Shown here: positions 15,495 through 24,339 of the stretch, piece after piece
Position numbering within the stretch: position 1 is the stretch's first letter
Layout of the letters: each line of letters opens with the position of its first letter
Assembly (NCBI RefSeq): GCF_017813235.1
Contig: NZ_JAGISH010000009.1
Location: 124,001 to 188,000, forward strand
DNA: 64,000 bases
Direction: 5' to 3'
From: Sagittula salina
GTDB lineage: Bacteria > Pseudomonadota > Alphaproteobacteria > Rhodobacterales > Rhodobacteraceae
The notes under the pieces: model-generated
What the model was told of the DNA's origin: nothing
Database searches by the model: none
What the model saw: only the letters and a program-made list of their open reading frames with translations
Program-made: the position numbers and the translations under genes

Positions 15495-16429
15495 CCAATG
15501 GCGAGACCTACGGCCGCACGATCCAGCTCTTCCTGGTCGACGGCAAGCCCACGGGACTCCGCAAGGCGACCATCCACGGCTGGACCGGGCTGCTCTTCGT
15601 TTCCGGGGCTTCCGCCTTCGGTGACCTCACGGCGCGGGACGAGGTGGACCGCACCGGTGTCTACATCCTCGCCGGTCCCGATCCCGACACCACCGGCACG
15701 ACGCGGGCCTACATCGGCTCTGGCAACTCCGTCGCCGAGCGCATCAAGCAGAGCGCGGTGAAGCGCGATTTCTGGGAGACGGCGATCACCGTCACCACCA
15801 GCGACGACGACATGTCGAAGGGCCATGCCGAATATCTCGAGGCCCGTCTGATCGAACAGACGGCCAAGGCCGGGCGCGTGTCGCTCGACAACGGCACGAA
15901 CCCGGACATCGGCCGCCGACGCCTGCCCGAGGCCGACATCGCCAACATGGAGCAATTCCTTGCGAACCTGCGGATCATCCTGCCAGTGATCGGGCTCGAC
16001 ATGCTGAAGCCACAACCGAAGGCCGTCAGCGCCAAGGCCAGCCCATCCTCGCCCTCCGTCTCGGACGAGGTGCAGTTCGAGATCCGGCACAAGAGCGGGG
16101 TCTCTGCCACGGCGGTCGAGGAGGATGGCGAGTTCATCGTGCTTGAGGGGTCGGAGGCCCTGAAGGATACAGGCTATGTCCAGCAGAGCTATGGCGGCCT
16201 GAAGGAGAAGCTCATCGCCGACGGCGTGCTGGTGCCGCAGGAGGTGCCTTCGGGCACGGGCAAACTGCGCTTCGCCAAACCCTGGTCCTTCTCCAGCCCC
16301 TCGGCGGCGGCCGCGGTCGTTCTGGATCGCAACAGCAACGGGCGGCTGGAATGGAAGGTGAAGGGTGCGAGCCAGACCTACCACGACTGGCAGCAGGCGC
16401 AGGCGGCGAAGCAGGAGGCGGCGGAATGA
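15491..16429 (+). CDS. GIY-YIG nuclease-like protein with DUF4357, inside the type I R-M operon
   Basis: A 312-residue protein with a GIY-YIG domain at ~55-140: TGVYIL (Y58), AYIGSG (Y74), R84 in AERIKQ, E117 in YLEARLIE and N134/N137 in LDNGTNPD, so the nuclease residues appear present. A C-terminal DUF4357-type module follows at ~235-300 (GVLVPQEVPSGTGKLRF, then W-FSSPSAAAAVVL). No membrane segment or signal peptide. The gene overlaps hsdM and hsdS by four bases at each side (ATGA), so it is made in step with the methyltransferase and specificity subunits. It may be a second nuclease or a modulator of the R-M complex; its actual role is not known to me. Confidence 0.88.
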   Translation: MTNGETYGRTIQLFLVDGKPTGLRKATIHGWTGLLFVSGASAFGDLTARDEVDRTGVYILAGPDPDTTGTTRAYIGSGNSVAERIKQSAVKRDFWETAITVTTSDDDMSKGHAEYLEARLIEQTAKAGRVSLDNGTNPDIGRRRLPEADIANMEQFLANLRIILPVIGLDMLKPQPKAVSAKASPSSPSVSDEVQFEIRHKSGVSATAVEEDGEFIVLEGSEALKDTGYVQQSYGGLKEKLIADGVLVPQEVPSGTGKLRFAKPWSFSSPSAAAAVVLDRNSNGRLEWKVKGASQTYHDWQQAQAAKQEAAE

Positions 16430-17586
16430 GCTGGGCGACGGCCAAGTTCTCCGAGGTTGCGACGATCGAACGGAACTCCGTCGCGCCTGCCGCTATCACC
16501 TCCGGAACGACCTATGTTGGACTTGAGCACATATCTTCGGGAGGTGAGAGTCTTTCTCCGGTTCAGGTCGAAGCCGGAGAACTGTCGAGCAATAAATTCG
16601 CCTTCGACGCGGATACGATACTCTTCGGCAAGCTTCGTCCTTACTTGGCGAAAGTGGTCGCTCCATCGGTTTCGGGGGTATGCAGCACCGACATCCTTCC
16701 GATTCGACCGGGCGGAGATCTCGACAAGAAGTTCTTACTCCATTTTCTGCTCAGCCCGAAGCAAGTCGCCTATGTCGCCAATAGAGCGACAGGTGCAAAC
16801 CTCCCGCGGTTATCTCCGAAAGAACTGGCGGCGATGGAAATCCCCCTCCCGCCCCTCGAGGAGCAGAGGCGGATTGCGGGGATACTGGATGCGGCCGACG
16901 CCCTGCGCCGCCGCCGCCGAGAGGCCCTCGCCCTGCTCGACACCCTCCCGGGCGCGATCTTCGCGGAGATGTTCGGGGACCCGCGCGACAACCCCTTGAG
17001 CTATCCAGCACGGAAGCTTTCGGACCTATGCTCGCGGATCACAGTCGGCGTCGTGATTAAGCCCGCATCCTATTATGTAGATGACGGGGTGCCTGCCTTG
17101 CGGTCGGTAAACGTCCGGGAGGGCGGCTTTGACTTCAAAGATATGAAGTATTTCTCGCAGGAGACAAATGACGGCCCCCTCAAGAAATCCAAGTTGAAAA
17201 AGGGGGATGTCGTTATTGTTCGCACGGGGCAACCGGGGAGAGCGGCCGTTGTCGAGGAAGAAATTGTTGGGGCGAATTGCATAGACATGTTGATCGCCAG
17301 CCCGAAAGAGGATGAACTGCTGCCGTATTTCCTTGAGGCTTTTCTGAATTCCGAGGCGGGGCGACAGATGGCATTGTCAAATCAGACTGGGCAGGTTCAG
17401 CAGCATCTGAACGCAACCGCATTGAAGGGCATCGATTTCATTACGCCGCCGATCGAAGAGCAAAGAGAGTTCGCTCGGCGGCTGGACGAAATTCGCCGAG
17501 CAAAGGAACGCCTGAACGTCCATCTCTGCGAACTCGAAACCCTCTTCGCCTCCCTTCAATCCCGCGCCTTCGCCGGAGAGCTCTGA
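16426..17586 (+). CDS. hsdS: Type I restriction-modification specificity subunit
   Basis: A 386-residue HsdS with two target recognition domains (~1-140 and ~200-345). Each is followed by the conserved helical spacer: PLPPLEEQRRIAGILDAAD near 145 and PPIEEQREFARRLDEIRRAK near the C-terminus. It sets the DNA sequence recognised by both methylation and cleavage complexes; the two half-sites cannot be predicted by eye. ATG 16426 overlaps the stop of the GIY-YIG gene. Length and both spacers are normal, so the subunit seems functional. Confidence 0.94.
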   Translation: MSWATAKFSEVATIERNSVAPAAITSGTTYVGLEHISSGGESLSPVQVEAGELSSNKFAFDADTILFGKLRPYLAKVVAPSVSGVCSTDILPIRPGGDLDKKFLLHFLLSPKQVAYVANRATGANLPRLSPKELAAMEIPLPPLEEQRRIAGILDAADALRRRRREALALLDTLPGAIFAEMFGDPRDNPLSYPARKLSDLCSRITVGVVIKPASYYVDDGVPALRSVNVREGGFDFKDMKYFSQETNDGPLKKSKLKKGDVVIVRTGQPGRAAVVEEEIVGANCIDMLIASPKEDELLPYFLEAFLNSEAGRQMALSNQTGQVQQHLNATALKGIDFITPPIEEQREFARRLDEIRRAKERLNVHLCELETLFASLQSRAFAGEL

Positions 17587-17601
17587 CCTCGGGACACCGC
17601 C

Positions 17602-20600
17602 ATGACCGCCAGCAACTTCGCCCATCTCGAACCCGACTTCCCCGCCGTCCATGCCGCGGCGACCTCGGCCGAGCGGCTGGCGATGTCGGAGCCCGAGGCG
17701 GCGGCGATCCTTGCGGGCAAGGCGGTGGAGCTGGCGCTCGGCTGGGCCTTCGCCAATGACGCCGACCTGACGCCCCCCGCGCAGGTTGGCGCCAGCCGGA
17801 TGATCAACGACCCCGATCTGCGGACCATCATGGGCCAAAAGGTCCACTTCAAGGCCCGCTTCATCAACATGGTCCGCAACAAGTCGGCCCACGATGGCGC
17901 GACCCTGAAACCCGAGGGCGCGCGCCAGGTGGTGGAGGAGCTTCACCACGTCCTGCACTGGTTCGGCCGCACCTATGCCCGCCGCCAAAAGCCGCCAGAG
18001 CCGAACATCTTCGACCCGGCCCCGCTGTCTGCCCGGCTCGACCTGATCCGCGAAGCCCGCGGGCGCATCCACAGCACCGAGAAGGCCCTGGAGGCGCGCA
18101 CCGAGGAGCTTGAAGAGCTCCGCGCCCGCTATGCGAGCCTCGACGAGGAGCTGAAGACGAAACGCGCCGAGGTTGCCAAGGCCCGCCTCGAGCTCAAGAC
18201 CGACCCGCACGACTACAACGAGGCCACCACCCGCCTGCGCCTGATCGACCTGCTGCTGGCCGAGTCCGGATGGACCGACCTGAAGGAAGGCCGGGATCTG
18301 GAATACCGGGTGGAGCCCATGCCCAACGAGCAGGGCCATGGTTTCGCCGACTACGTCCTCTGGGGCGCGGACGGCCTGCCTCTGGCAGTGGTCGAGGCCA
18401 AGCGCACCCGCCGCTCCCCGTCCGAGGGCCAGCAGCAGGCGAAGCTCTACGCCGATGCCCTCGAGCATATGCACGGCCGCCGCCCGGTGATTTTCTACAC
18501 CAACGGCTACGAGCACTGGATCTGGGATGACGCCCGCGGCATCCCGCCCCGTCGCCTGGGTGGTTTCAAGACCGCGCAGGAACTGGGCGAGATGATTGCC
18601 CGTCGAGGAAGTGCGAAGCCTCTTTCGGATCAGGGCCCCAACACGAAGATAGTTGAGCGCCCGTATCAGCATCGGGCCCTAAAGCGAGTGGCGAAGGACT
18701 TTGACGCCGGCTCCCGCAAGGCGCTGCTGGTCATGGCAACGGGCACGGGCAAGACCCGAACGGTGATCGCCCTCGTGGACATGATGGTGCGTGCGGGGCT
18801 GGTGAAGCGCGCCCTCTTCCTCTGCGACCGTATCAGCCTTGTCCGACAGGCGCGCAATGCCTTCGCGGCGCATATTCCGGACAGCTCTCCGGTGAACCTC
18901 GTGACCGATCCGTCCGGCACGGGCCGCGTCTATGTCTCCACCTATCCGACGATGATGAATCTGATCGACCGCGCCGATCATTCCGGCCGGCGCTTTGGTC
19001 CCGGGCATTTCGACCTCGTGATCATCGACGAGGCCCACCGGTCCATCTACAAGCGCTACCGGGCGATCTTCGAGTGGTTCGACAGTTACCTCGTGGGTCT
19101 TACAGCCACGCCCCGCGACGAGGTGGACCGGGACACCTACCGGCTGTTCGATCTCGACCCCGGGCATCCCACGGACTTCTACGGCTTGGAGGAAGCGATC
19201 GATGAAGGGTTTTTGGTGCCGTTCGAGCCGATCTCACTGCCAACCAGGTTCATGCGCGAGGGCATCCGTTACGACGATCTTTCGGACGAGGAAAAGGACC
19301 AGTGGGACGAACTCGACTGGGGCGAGACCGGGCGGCGCGAAGAGGTCACGGCCGGGGAGATCAACAAGTATCTGTTCAACGCCGACACGGTCGACAAGGT
19401 CCTGGCGCATGTCATGGAGCACGGCATCCGCGTCGCGGGCGGCGACAAGATCGGCAAGACGATCATCTTCGCCGCGAACAAGTCCCATGCGAGGTTCATT
19501 GAGGAACGCTTCAACGTGGGCTGGCCGAATTACGGTGGAACGTTCGCCAGGCGGATTGTGCATGGGGAAAGCTATGCCCAGAGCCTGATCGAGGCCTTCG
19601 AGATCCCGGGCAAAGAGCCTCAGATCGCCATCTCTGTAGACATGATGGATACGGGCGTGGACGTGCCCGAGGTGGTGAACCTGGTCTTCTTCAAGCTCGT
19701 GCGCTCGAAGACGAAATTCTGGCAGATGGTCGGCCGGGGGACACGCCTGCGGCCGAACCTGTTCGGCCCCGGCGTGGACAAGTCGGCATTCCGGATCTTC
19801 GATGTCTGCGGCAACCTCGAATTCTTTGGGTCGAATCCAGAGCTCAAGGACCCTTCTGTCCCGAAGTCGCTGACGGAGCGGCTGATCGAAGCAAGGTTGA
19901 AGGTGGCCCAGGGCATCGACGACACACTGGCCTCGACAACCCACGGGCAGCACGATGACGCGACGGAAGACCTCAAGGGTATCCGCGGGGAGATCGTTTC
20001 AGATGTGCGCCGTTTCGTGATGGGTCTCGACATCTCGTCTTTCGTCGTCCGCAGCCACCTGCGCTCTGTGGAGTCCTGGCAGTCAGACGATGCGCCATGG
20101 TCCGCGTTGTCAGAGGAGGCCACCGAGGAACTGACAGGCTTGGCAGCCTTGCCAAGCAACGCCGATCTCGGAGGGGAAGAGGCGAAAAGGTTCGATCTCG
20201 TAATGTTCGAGCTCCAGCTCGCGCTGTTGGGTAGGTCGATGAAGATGGAATCCTGCCGCCGGAAAGTGACAGAGATCGCGACCGCGCTATCTACGAAGTG
20301 CGACATCCCCGCAGTCTCCAGACACTCAGAACTCATCGAGGAAATCCTGAATGAAGCTTGGTGGGAAGGCCTGACTGTGCCCATCGCCGAGCGGGCCCGC
20401 CTGAGACTGCGCGATATCGTGCATCTTATCGACCAGTCGTCGCGCAGCATCCTCTACACCGATTTCGAAGATGATCTCGGAACCGCCACCCCCGTTCCTC
20501 TCAATCCGGCGGCAGACCTCGCTGCATTCAAGAGGAAGGCCCGCGAGTTCCTCTCCGGACACGGCGATCACGTCGCCCTCCGCCGCCTGCGATCCGGACG

Positions 20601-21018
20601 GCCGCTTACCCGCTTGGACATTGAAGAACTCGAGCGAATGTTGCTCGAGGCCGGCGTAGGGTCGGATGCCGACATCGAGATCGCCAGGAAAACCGAAACC
20701 GGCCAGGTGGGCGGGTTCGGCGTCTTTCTGAGGTCGATCGTCGGCCTTGATCGCGCGGCAGCCCAGGAGTATTTCGCCGAATTCATCGCAGATGGTGCCT
20801 CGGCCAATCAGATCGAGTTCGTCGGAATGGTCATCGAGCACCTGACCCGAAACGGTGTGATCGACCCGGGCCTGCTCTACGATAGCCCCTTTTCCGATAA
20901 GACGCCGGACGGCCCCGACAGCGTGTTCGAGGAGAAGGATGCGGACCGTTTCCTGGCGCGCCTCCGAACCCTGAACCAGACGGCCGTCGTGTCTGAGGTA
21001 TCCGCCGACTTTGGCTAA
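17602..21018 (+). CDS. hsdR: Type I restriction endonuclease (R subunit)
   Basis: A 1138-residue ATP-dependent translocase-nuclease. Residues ~1-130 are a DUF4145-like helical domain (HFKARFINMVRNKSAHDG); a coiled coil spans ~150-205. The HSDR nuclease core follows (DYVLWGADGLPLAVVEAK, ~249-266). The SF2 motor shows Walker A ATGTGKT near 380, VIIDEAHRS near 473 and the motif VI-like QMVGRGTRLR near 713. The C-terminus resembles the EcoEI-type R subunit. It begins 15 bases after hsdS and completes the M / GIY-YIG / S / R operon. No frameshift or missing core motif was seen. Confidence 0.94.
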   Translation: MTASNFAHLEPDFPAVHAAATSAERLAMSEPEAAAILAGKAVELALGWAFANDADLTPPAQVGASRMINDPDLRTIMGQKVHFKARFINMVRNKSAHDGATLKPEGARQVVEELHHVLHWFGRTYARRQKPPEPNIFDPAPLSARLDLIREARGRIHSTEKALEARTEELEELRARYASLDEELKTKRAEVAKARLELKTDPHDYNEATTRLRLIDLLLAESGWTDLKEGRDLEYRVEPMPNEQGHGFADYVLWGADGLPLAVVEAKRTRRSPSEGQQQAKLYADALEHMHGRRPVIFYTNGYEHWIWDDARGIPPRRLGGFKTAQELGEMIARRGSAKPLSDQGPNTKIVERPYQHRALKRVAKDFDAGSRKALLVMATGTGKTRTVIALVDMMVRAGLVKRALFLCDRISLVRQARNAFAAHIPDSSPVNLVTDPSGTGRVYVSTYPTMMNLIDRADHSGRRFGPGHFDLVIIDEAHRSIYKRYRAIFEWFDSYLVGLTATPRDEVDRDTYRLFDLDPGHPTDFYGLEEAIDEGFLVPFEPISLPTRFMREGIRYDDLSDEEKDQWDELDWGETGRREEVTAGEINKYLFNADTVDKVLAHVMEHGIRVAGGDKIGKTIIFAANKSHARFIEERFNVGWPNYGGTFARRIVHGESYAQSLIEAFEIPGKEPQIAISVDMMDTGVDVPEVVNLVFFKLVRSKTKFWQMVGRGTRLRPNLFGPGVDKSAFRIFDVCGNLEFFGSNPELKDPSVPKSLTERLIEARLKVAQGIDDTLASTTHGQHDDATEDLKGIRGEIVSDVRRFVMGLDISSFVVRSHLRSVESWQSDDAPWSALSEEATEELTGLAALPSNADLGGEEAKRFDLVMFELQLALLGRSMKMESCRRKVTEIATALSTKCDIPAVSRHSELIEEILNEAWWEGLTVPIAERARLRLRDIVHLIDQSSRSILYTDFEDDLGTATPVPLNPAADLAAFKRKAREFLSGHGDHVALRRLRSGRPLTRLDIEELERMLLEAGVGSDADIEIARKTETGQVGGFGVFLRSIVGLDRAAAQEYFAEFIADGASANQIEFVGMVIEHLTRNGVIDPGLLYDSPFSDKTPDGPDSVFEEKDADRFLARLRTLNQTAVVSEVSADFG

Positions 21019-21249
21019 CGGAACGCCGTCAGCGAAAGCGATCAAATGTCGGCCTCAACGGTGTCGGTCCCCATCGGCCTTGCGAACCTCTTCGAGCCAG
21101 GGGTCAAACCAGACCCAGCTGTCGGGCGGATTGCCGGAACAGTCCTTGAAGGGCATCTTTGGCGGACGAGTGGTCGGCCCGGACGGGTTGAACCGACTGT
21201 CGACCTACCGAGGCTTTTGGGTGAAGATGGGCCATGTAGGAGGTGTAAG

Positions 21250-21468
21250 ATGCAGGAAGAGGATCGCGTTGCCGCTGCTCTCGCGGGCCGACTGAGTCCC
21301 GGTGAGCTGACCGATGAAGAAGACGCTGCTTGGGAGGAGGCGTTCGTCAAACTCATGGGCGAACCAGGCCCTGACGAGGAGGCCTTTTTCGCCCGCCACC
21401 GAAAGTTGGGCTTAGGCGTCGGCCTCGACGAAGCGGGCAACCTGGTCTACGCGAAACCAGAAGAATGA
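21250..21468 (+). CDS. Small acidic protein of unknown function
   Basis: A 72-residue product, MQEEDRVAAALAGRLSPGEL onward, rich in Glu and Asp, no membrane segment. The start at 21250 is preceded by GGAGGTG at a good distance. It follows hsdR by 231 bases in which I see no gene. Not recognised; an anti-restriction, antitoxin-like or immunity role cannot be claimed. Confidence 0.55.
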   Translation: MQEEDRVAAALAGRLSPGELTDEEDAAWEEAFVKLMGEPGPDEEAFFARHRKLGLGVGLDEAGNLVYAKPEE

Positions 21469-21513
21469 ATTATCGCAGACCTCTTTGCCTCGACCGCGCT
21501 GAAGCCGGCTTGC

Positions 21514-21693
21514 TGTGCCACCTGAAAACTGGACCGCTTGAAGCTGGAGTTTTCGGCTAATCTTTCCTGGCGGAAACGCATGCAGGCATCGAAGTTCACG
21601 GAAGCGCGTAAGGCGTTCATCGTGCAGCAGGGCGAGCAGGGCATGCCCATCGCGTAGGTCCGTCGCAAGGCTGGCATCCGTCAGGCGACCTCC
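21514..21693 (+). pseudogene. IS3-family orfA remnant
   Basis: The left end of an IS3-family element: TGTGCCACCTGAAAACTGGA at 21514 looks like the terminal repeat. ATG 21580 then opens MQASKFTEARKAFIVQQGEQ, the usual start of OrfA, followed by GMPIA, an in-frame TAG at 21655 and RRKAGIRQAT. Homology stops near 21693, so only about 38 residues of OrfA remain and they hold a stop codon. Confidence 0.75.
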
Positions 21694-21749
21694 TCCCTGG
21701 AAGCGACCGAAAGTGTCAGCGTCTTCATCTCGGGCTGCTTGTCGATCAT
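21681..21749 (-). pseudogene. N-terminal fragment of a small regulator cut by the IS3 relic
   Basis: A 22-residue frame, MIDKQPEMKTLTLSVASREE plus two residues, ends at the junction with the IS3 remnant. KTLTLSVASREE resembles the start of a family of small prokaryotic regulators found in toxin-antitoxin-like pairs. The rest of the gene is missing. It reads in the same direction as the AbrB-type gene just upstream. Confidence 0.35.
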
Positions 21750-21791
21750 GCGTTTCGTCTCGGTTGTAGCAGTCCGCCCTGGCCAAAAGCC

Positions 21792-22010
21792 TCAGGACTT
21801 CAAGTCGATGTCGGGACCGACTAAGCCGCGGGCGTTTCGGAAGGCCTCCGGGAAACCATCTTCCATAGGAAGCTCCTTCCGAGAGACCGCAATGCTGTCA
21901 CCCTCGGCACGCAGGGCAACCTGGTCGTCCTCCCTAAGCCCCAGGCTTCGGACAAGAGCCCCCGGGATCCTGACAACGAGCGCAGTGCCCCATTTCTTGA
22001 TGAACGGCAT
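21792..22010 (-). CDS. AbrB/MazE-type (SpoVT-AbrB) antitoxin-like protein
   Basis: A 72-residue protein beginning MPFIKKWGTALVVRIPGALV, the swapped-hairpin AbrB domain of MazE/VapB-like antitoxins, with VALRAEGDSIAVSRK after it. The C-terminal tail (EDGFPEAFRNARG) is where a toxin would bind. No toxin gene remains next to it; the expected place is taken by the regulator fragment and IS3 relic. It is either an orphan antitoxin or the remainder of a broken pair. The start at 22010 fits the domain better than the ATG at 22049. Confidence 0.75.
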   Translation of the reverse strand: MPFIKKWGTALVVRIPGALVRSLGLREDDQVALRAEGDSIAVSRKELPMEDGFPEAFRNARGLVGPDIDLKS

Positions 22011-22072
22011 TCCAAGGCCTCCGGCGCCAACTCCATTCCATGATAGCACCGTTGCCGGGACAGGAGCATGCG

Positions 22073-22243
22073 ATGACGACGTTCGAGATCATTTTGTCGA
22101 TCACTTCGGTTGTCGTGGCGATCTGCGTGTCCGCCTGGATGCGGCATCTGGGGAACACCTCAGGCCGGGATCGGCAGGTCGATCCCGAGCGCCTACGGCA
22201 CTTCATTGAGAACCCGCCCACGAGAGGGGCGACAAAGTCATGA
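22073..22243 (+). CDS. Small single-span membrane protein
   Basis: 56 residues; MTTFEIILSITSVVVAICVS forms one N-terminal membrane helix, and the remainder is polar (GNTSGRDRQVDPERLRHF). It begins just after the divergent AbrB-type gene. Unknown function; short and not strongly supported. Confidence 0.4.
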   Translation: MTTFEIILSITSVVVAICVSAWMRHLGNTSGRDRQVDPERLRHFIENPPTRGATKS

Positions 22244-22277
22244 AGCCCGGCTGGCGCGATGACGAGAAGCAGCAATC

Positions 22278-22589
22278 ATGATGACTGCGCAGGACCTGAT
22301 ACGGCCGGACGGGACCGTCGTGCTCGATACGCTCCAGGGCCTCCGCCTGACAGAGGCTGAACTCGCAGGACTTCTTGGGGTGTCGGTGGCCTCCACGCAT
22401 GAGGCTCCGCAGTTGAACGACCCCGCTTCGCAGCGCAAGCTCCGCGGCCTCATCGATATCCTTGCTCGCATCGCGCCTTGGCCCGGTTCTATGCCACAGA
22501 CATACGTCTGGTTTACCTCCCAGCCCCCAACGCCCTTCGGCGACCAGACCGCGGATGAACTGGTTCGCGATGGCGCATTGAGGCGGTAA
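22278..22589 (+). CDS. Xre/MbcA/ParS-type antitoxin-like protein, C-terminus cut short
   Basis: 103 residues. The second half matches the toxin-binding domain of MbcA/ParS antitoxins: a helix LRGLIDILARIAPW, then TYVWFTSQPPTPFGDQTADE and LVRDGALRR. In this family the chain continues for several more residues past this point; here TAA follows at once, so the end looks truncated. The usual RES-type toxin partner is absent from the neighbourhood. Confidence 0.6.
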   Translation: MMTAQDLIRPDGTVVLDTLQGLRLTEAELAGLLGVSVASTHEAPQLNDPASQRKLRGLIDILARIAPWPGSMPQTYVWFTSQPPTPFGDQTADELVRDGALRR

Positions 22590-23032
22590 GATCCTACATC
22601 TGCCGGGTCGCTGTCGGCGGATACGCCTGAGACTCCAAACCGTGCGACAGCAGAGGTTGAGGCACAAAGGCGTCTAAAAAATGCGAGGCTCTCGACTATT
22701 TGCGCTCGGCCAAGCCGCAACTGAGCAACACGCAGTTCGCGGAGGGTCTCCCATCGGCGATACTCAAGCCGAATGGCCCGGGGGATGACGATAGCTCACC
22801 TCTGAGCTGGGCTGCGATTATGGCTGCAAAATACAACCAATCTACGGCAGCTGTGTCATGGAAACAGCGGTCGCCAAGTGCCAATGAGTAGCGCATCCGC
22901 GCAGGAATGAAGTCGATCCTAATTCTCGGAAGTAGGTCACTGTAACACCTCGACCCGAGTCAAACCACGTTATTGGAAAGCTTGGTTGACACAATATACC
23001 TATGTTTATAACATACTGATATTATGACAGAA
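22590..23032. other. Right end of the element, no convincing gene
   Basis: 443 bases up to attR. A 63-codon plus frame at 22700-22891 has no ribosome binding site or recognisable motif. The last ~45 bases before attR are AT-rich (ATATTATGACAG and similar), as integrase or IHF binding regions often are. Confidence 0.5.
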
Positions 23033-23051
23033 AATCCTACCACCCCAGCCA
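23033..23051 (+). other. attR core (direct repeat of tRNA-Gln 3' end)
   Basis: An exact copy of the 19 bases at 3035-3053 in the same orientation, with no tRNA around it. It is preceded by an AT-rich run (about 22990-23032). A TGACACA heptamer at 22987-22993 matches part of the 9-mer repeated beside attL. Confidence 0.9.
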
Positions 23052-23619
23052 GTTAAAAATTTCCTGTGCAATCAAACGGTTACACTCGGCACCCTCGGGG
23101 GCAGCCGGAACACTTTGCCGGTGCATGTAGTCTGCACATCCCGAGTGAGAAACAGAAAGCCACGGCGCGACCGCGGATGCAACGCGAAGTATGCGAGTCA
23201 GCAAGCGCAGTCTGCACGAAGAGCATTGGCTAGAATCGCTGCCGGATCGAAGGTGTGCCGCCTGTCGTCGGCGAACTTGTTGCAACGGGAGTGTTCCGCG
23301 TGTGCGTCTGGTGGCGCGTTCGCGCACATGGGGGCCGATTTTGGGCCTGCCAGGTCGTCATATCGGTAATTCTGGGCATGGATAGCGGCGCACCGAGATG
23401 ACTCGGTGGCGGCCCTCTGCGTGGCTCCTGCGATCTGCTGGTCCAGCGCCTAACCCAGAGGATTCCCTTGGGAAAACCTGTCGGGCACCTGATGGCTCCC
23501 CATCGCCTGCGTCGATTCTTTCTAGGACATCGGCCTCGTCGTGAAAGCCATACTTCCCACCCGCGCCGGTTGCGTCGTCTCGCTAGAGTTAGGTCATCGA
23601 CAACAGAACGAGACCACCA
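23052..23619. other. Non-coding or decayed stretch right of attR
   Basis: 568 bases with only short random-looking frames and no recognisable protein similarity. It joins the element's right end to the integrase relic at 23620. Confidence 0.5.
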
Positions 23620-24223
23620 TGAAGCCCCCCCACGAGACCACCGCCGCCGTCATCTATACCGGCGCCCGGCGTGCCGAGATCGCGGGATTGCCGGCGGACG
23701 ACCTCGGTATCGCGGACGGGATCCCCTTCGTGCATATCCGCCCCAATCATTTGCGCGGCCTCAAGAACGCCGCCGCGCGCCGTGGATACCACTGCACCCG
23801 CATGTCGTGGAGTTGGGGTTCGCCCAATTCGTCGAAGCGGCACAGAAGCGGGGATGGATTGCGCTCTCTCCGGAAGCCGTCCCCAAGAGGATCCGCCATC
23901 TGGCTCATGTCGTCACGGAGGACAAGGACGCGCATGATCCCAAATTTGGCGACGTTCTGGATTACATGCTGCGAACCGCGCTCGATAAGGCGTTGGACGG
24001 CAACCCGCGTGCGCTATCCTGTCATGGCTTTCGACACTACGTGAATGATCACTTTGCGAGCCTGCGGCAGGATGACGGCATCAGCCTGGCGATTCCAGAC
24101 ATCGATCGTCTGGATGTTCTCGGGGACAAACCGAAGGACGTGAACCTGGCGACATACCGTCGGGCGGAGAAACCCCTTGGTCCTTTGTATCGAGCGATCC
24201 TGACATTGCCCCGGCTGTTTTGA
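23620..24223 (+). pseudogene. Frameshifted tyrosine recombinase relic
   Basis: Two overlapping frames together resemble the catalytic half of a phage-type integrase. The first (ATG 23620, TTAAVIYTGARRAEIAGLPA) carries the Arg-containing box I. Near 23780-23800 the similarity shifts to another frame (HVVELGFAQFVEAAQKRGW). The latter runs to 24223 and holds LSCHGFRHYVNDHF with the H-x-x-R-H box. The N-terminal half is missing. It is unrelated to the integrase at 3215 and suggests an older element stood next to the same tRNA site. Confidence 0.7.
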
Positions 24224-24339
24224 CCGGTCGTGTCGTGACCGGTCAATGTTGGGCGCTTGCCGACCGCGAGCGGGTGGCGCAGTGCGGGCAGTTACCCAGC
24301 CAATGCTGGTGCTAGCGCAGCTTTTCCGCCATGCTTGCG

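Larger units (their letters stand above)
3035..23051. mobile_element. tRNA-Gln-integrated mobilisable element (IME), ~20 kb
   Basis: The element is bounded by a 19-base direct repeat, the 3' end of tRNA-Gln at 3035-3053 and its copy at 23033-23051. It starts with a tyrosine integrase reading away from the tRNA. It holds a primase-like replication gene, a KfrA-like gene, a MobQ relaxase with oriT-like site and a small mobilisation gene, then cargo: LysR/SDR/membrane protein, IS1595 transposase, type I restriction-modification operon and orphan antitoxins. No type IV secretion or coupling-protein gene is seen, so transfer would need a helper element. The left end keeps the whole tRNA, as expected for integrases that rebuild the tRNA 3' end. 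Confidence 0.88.
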
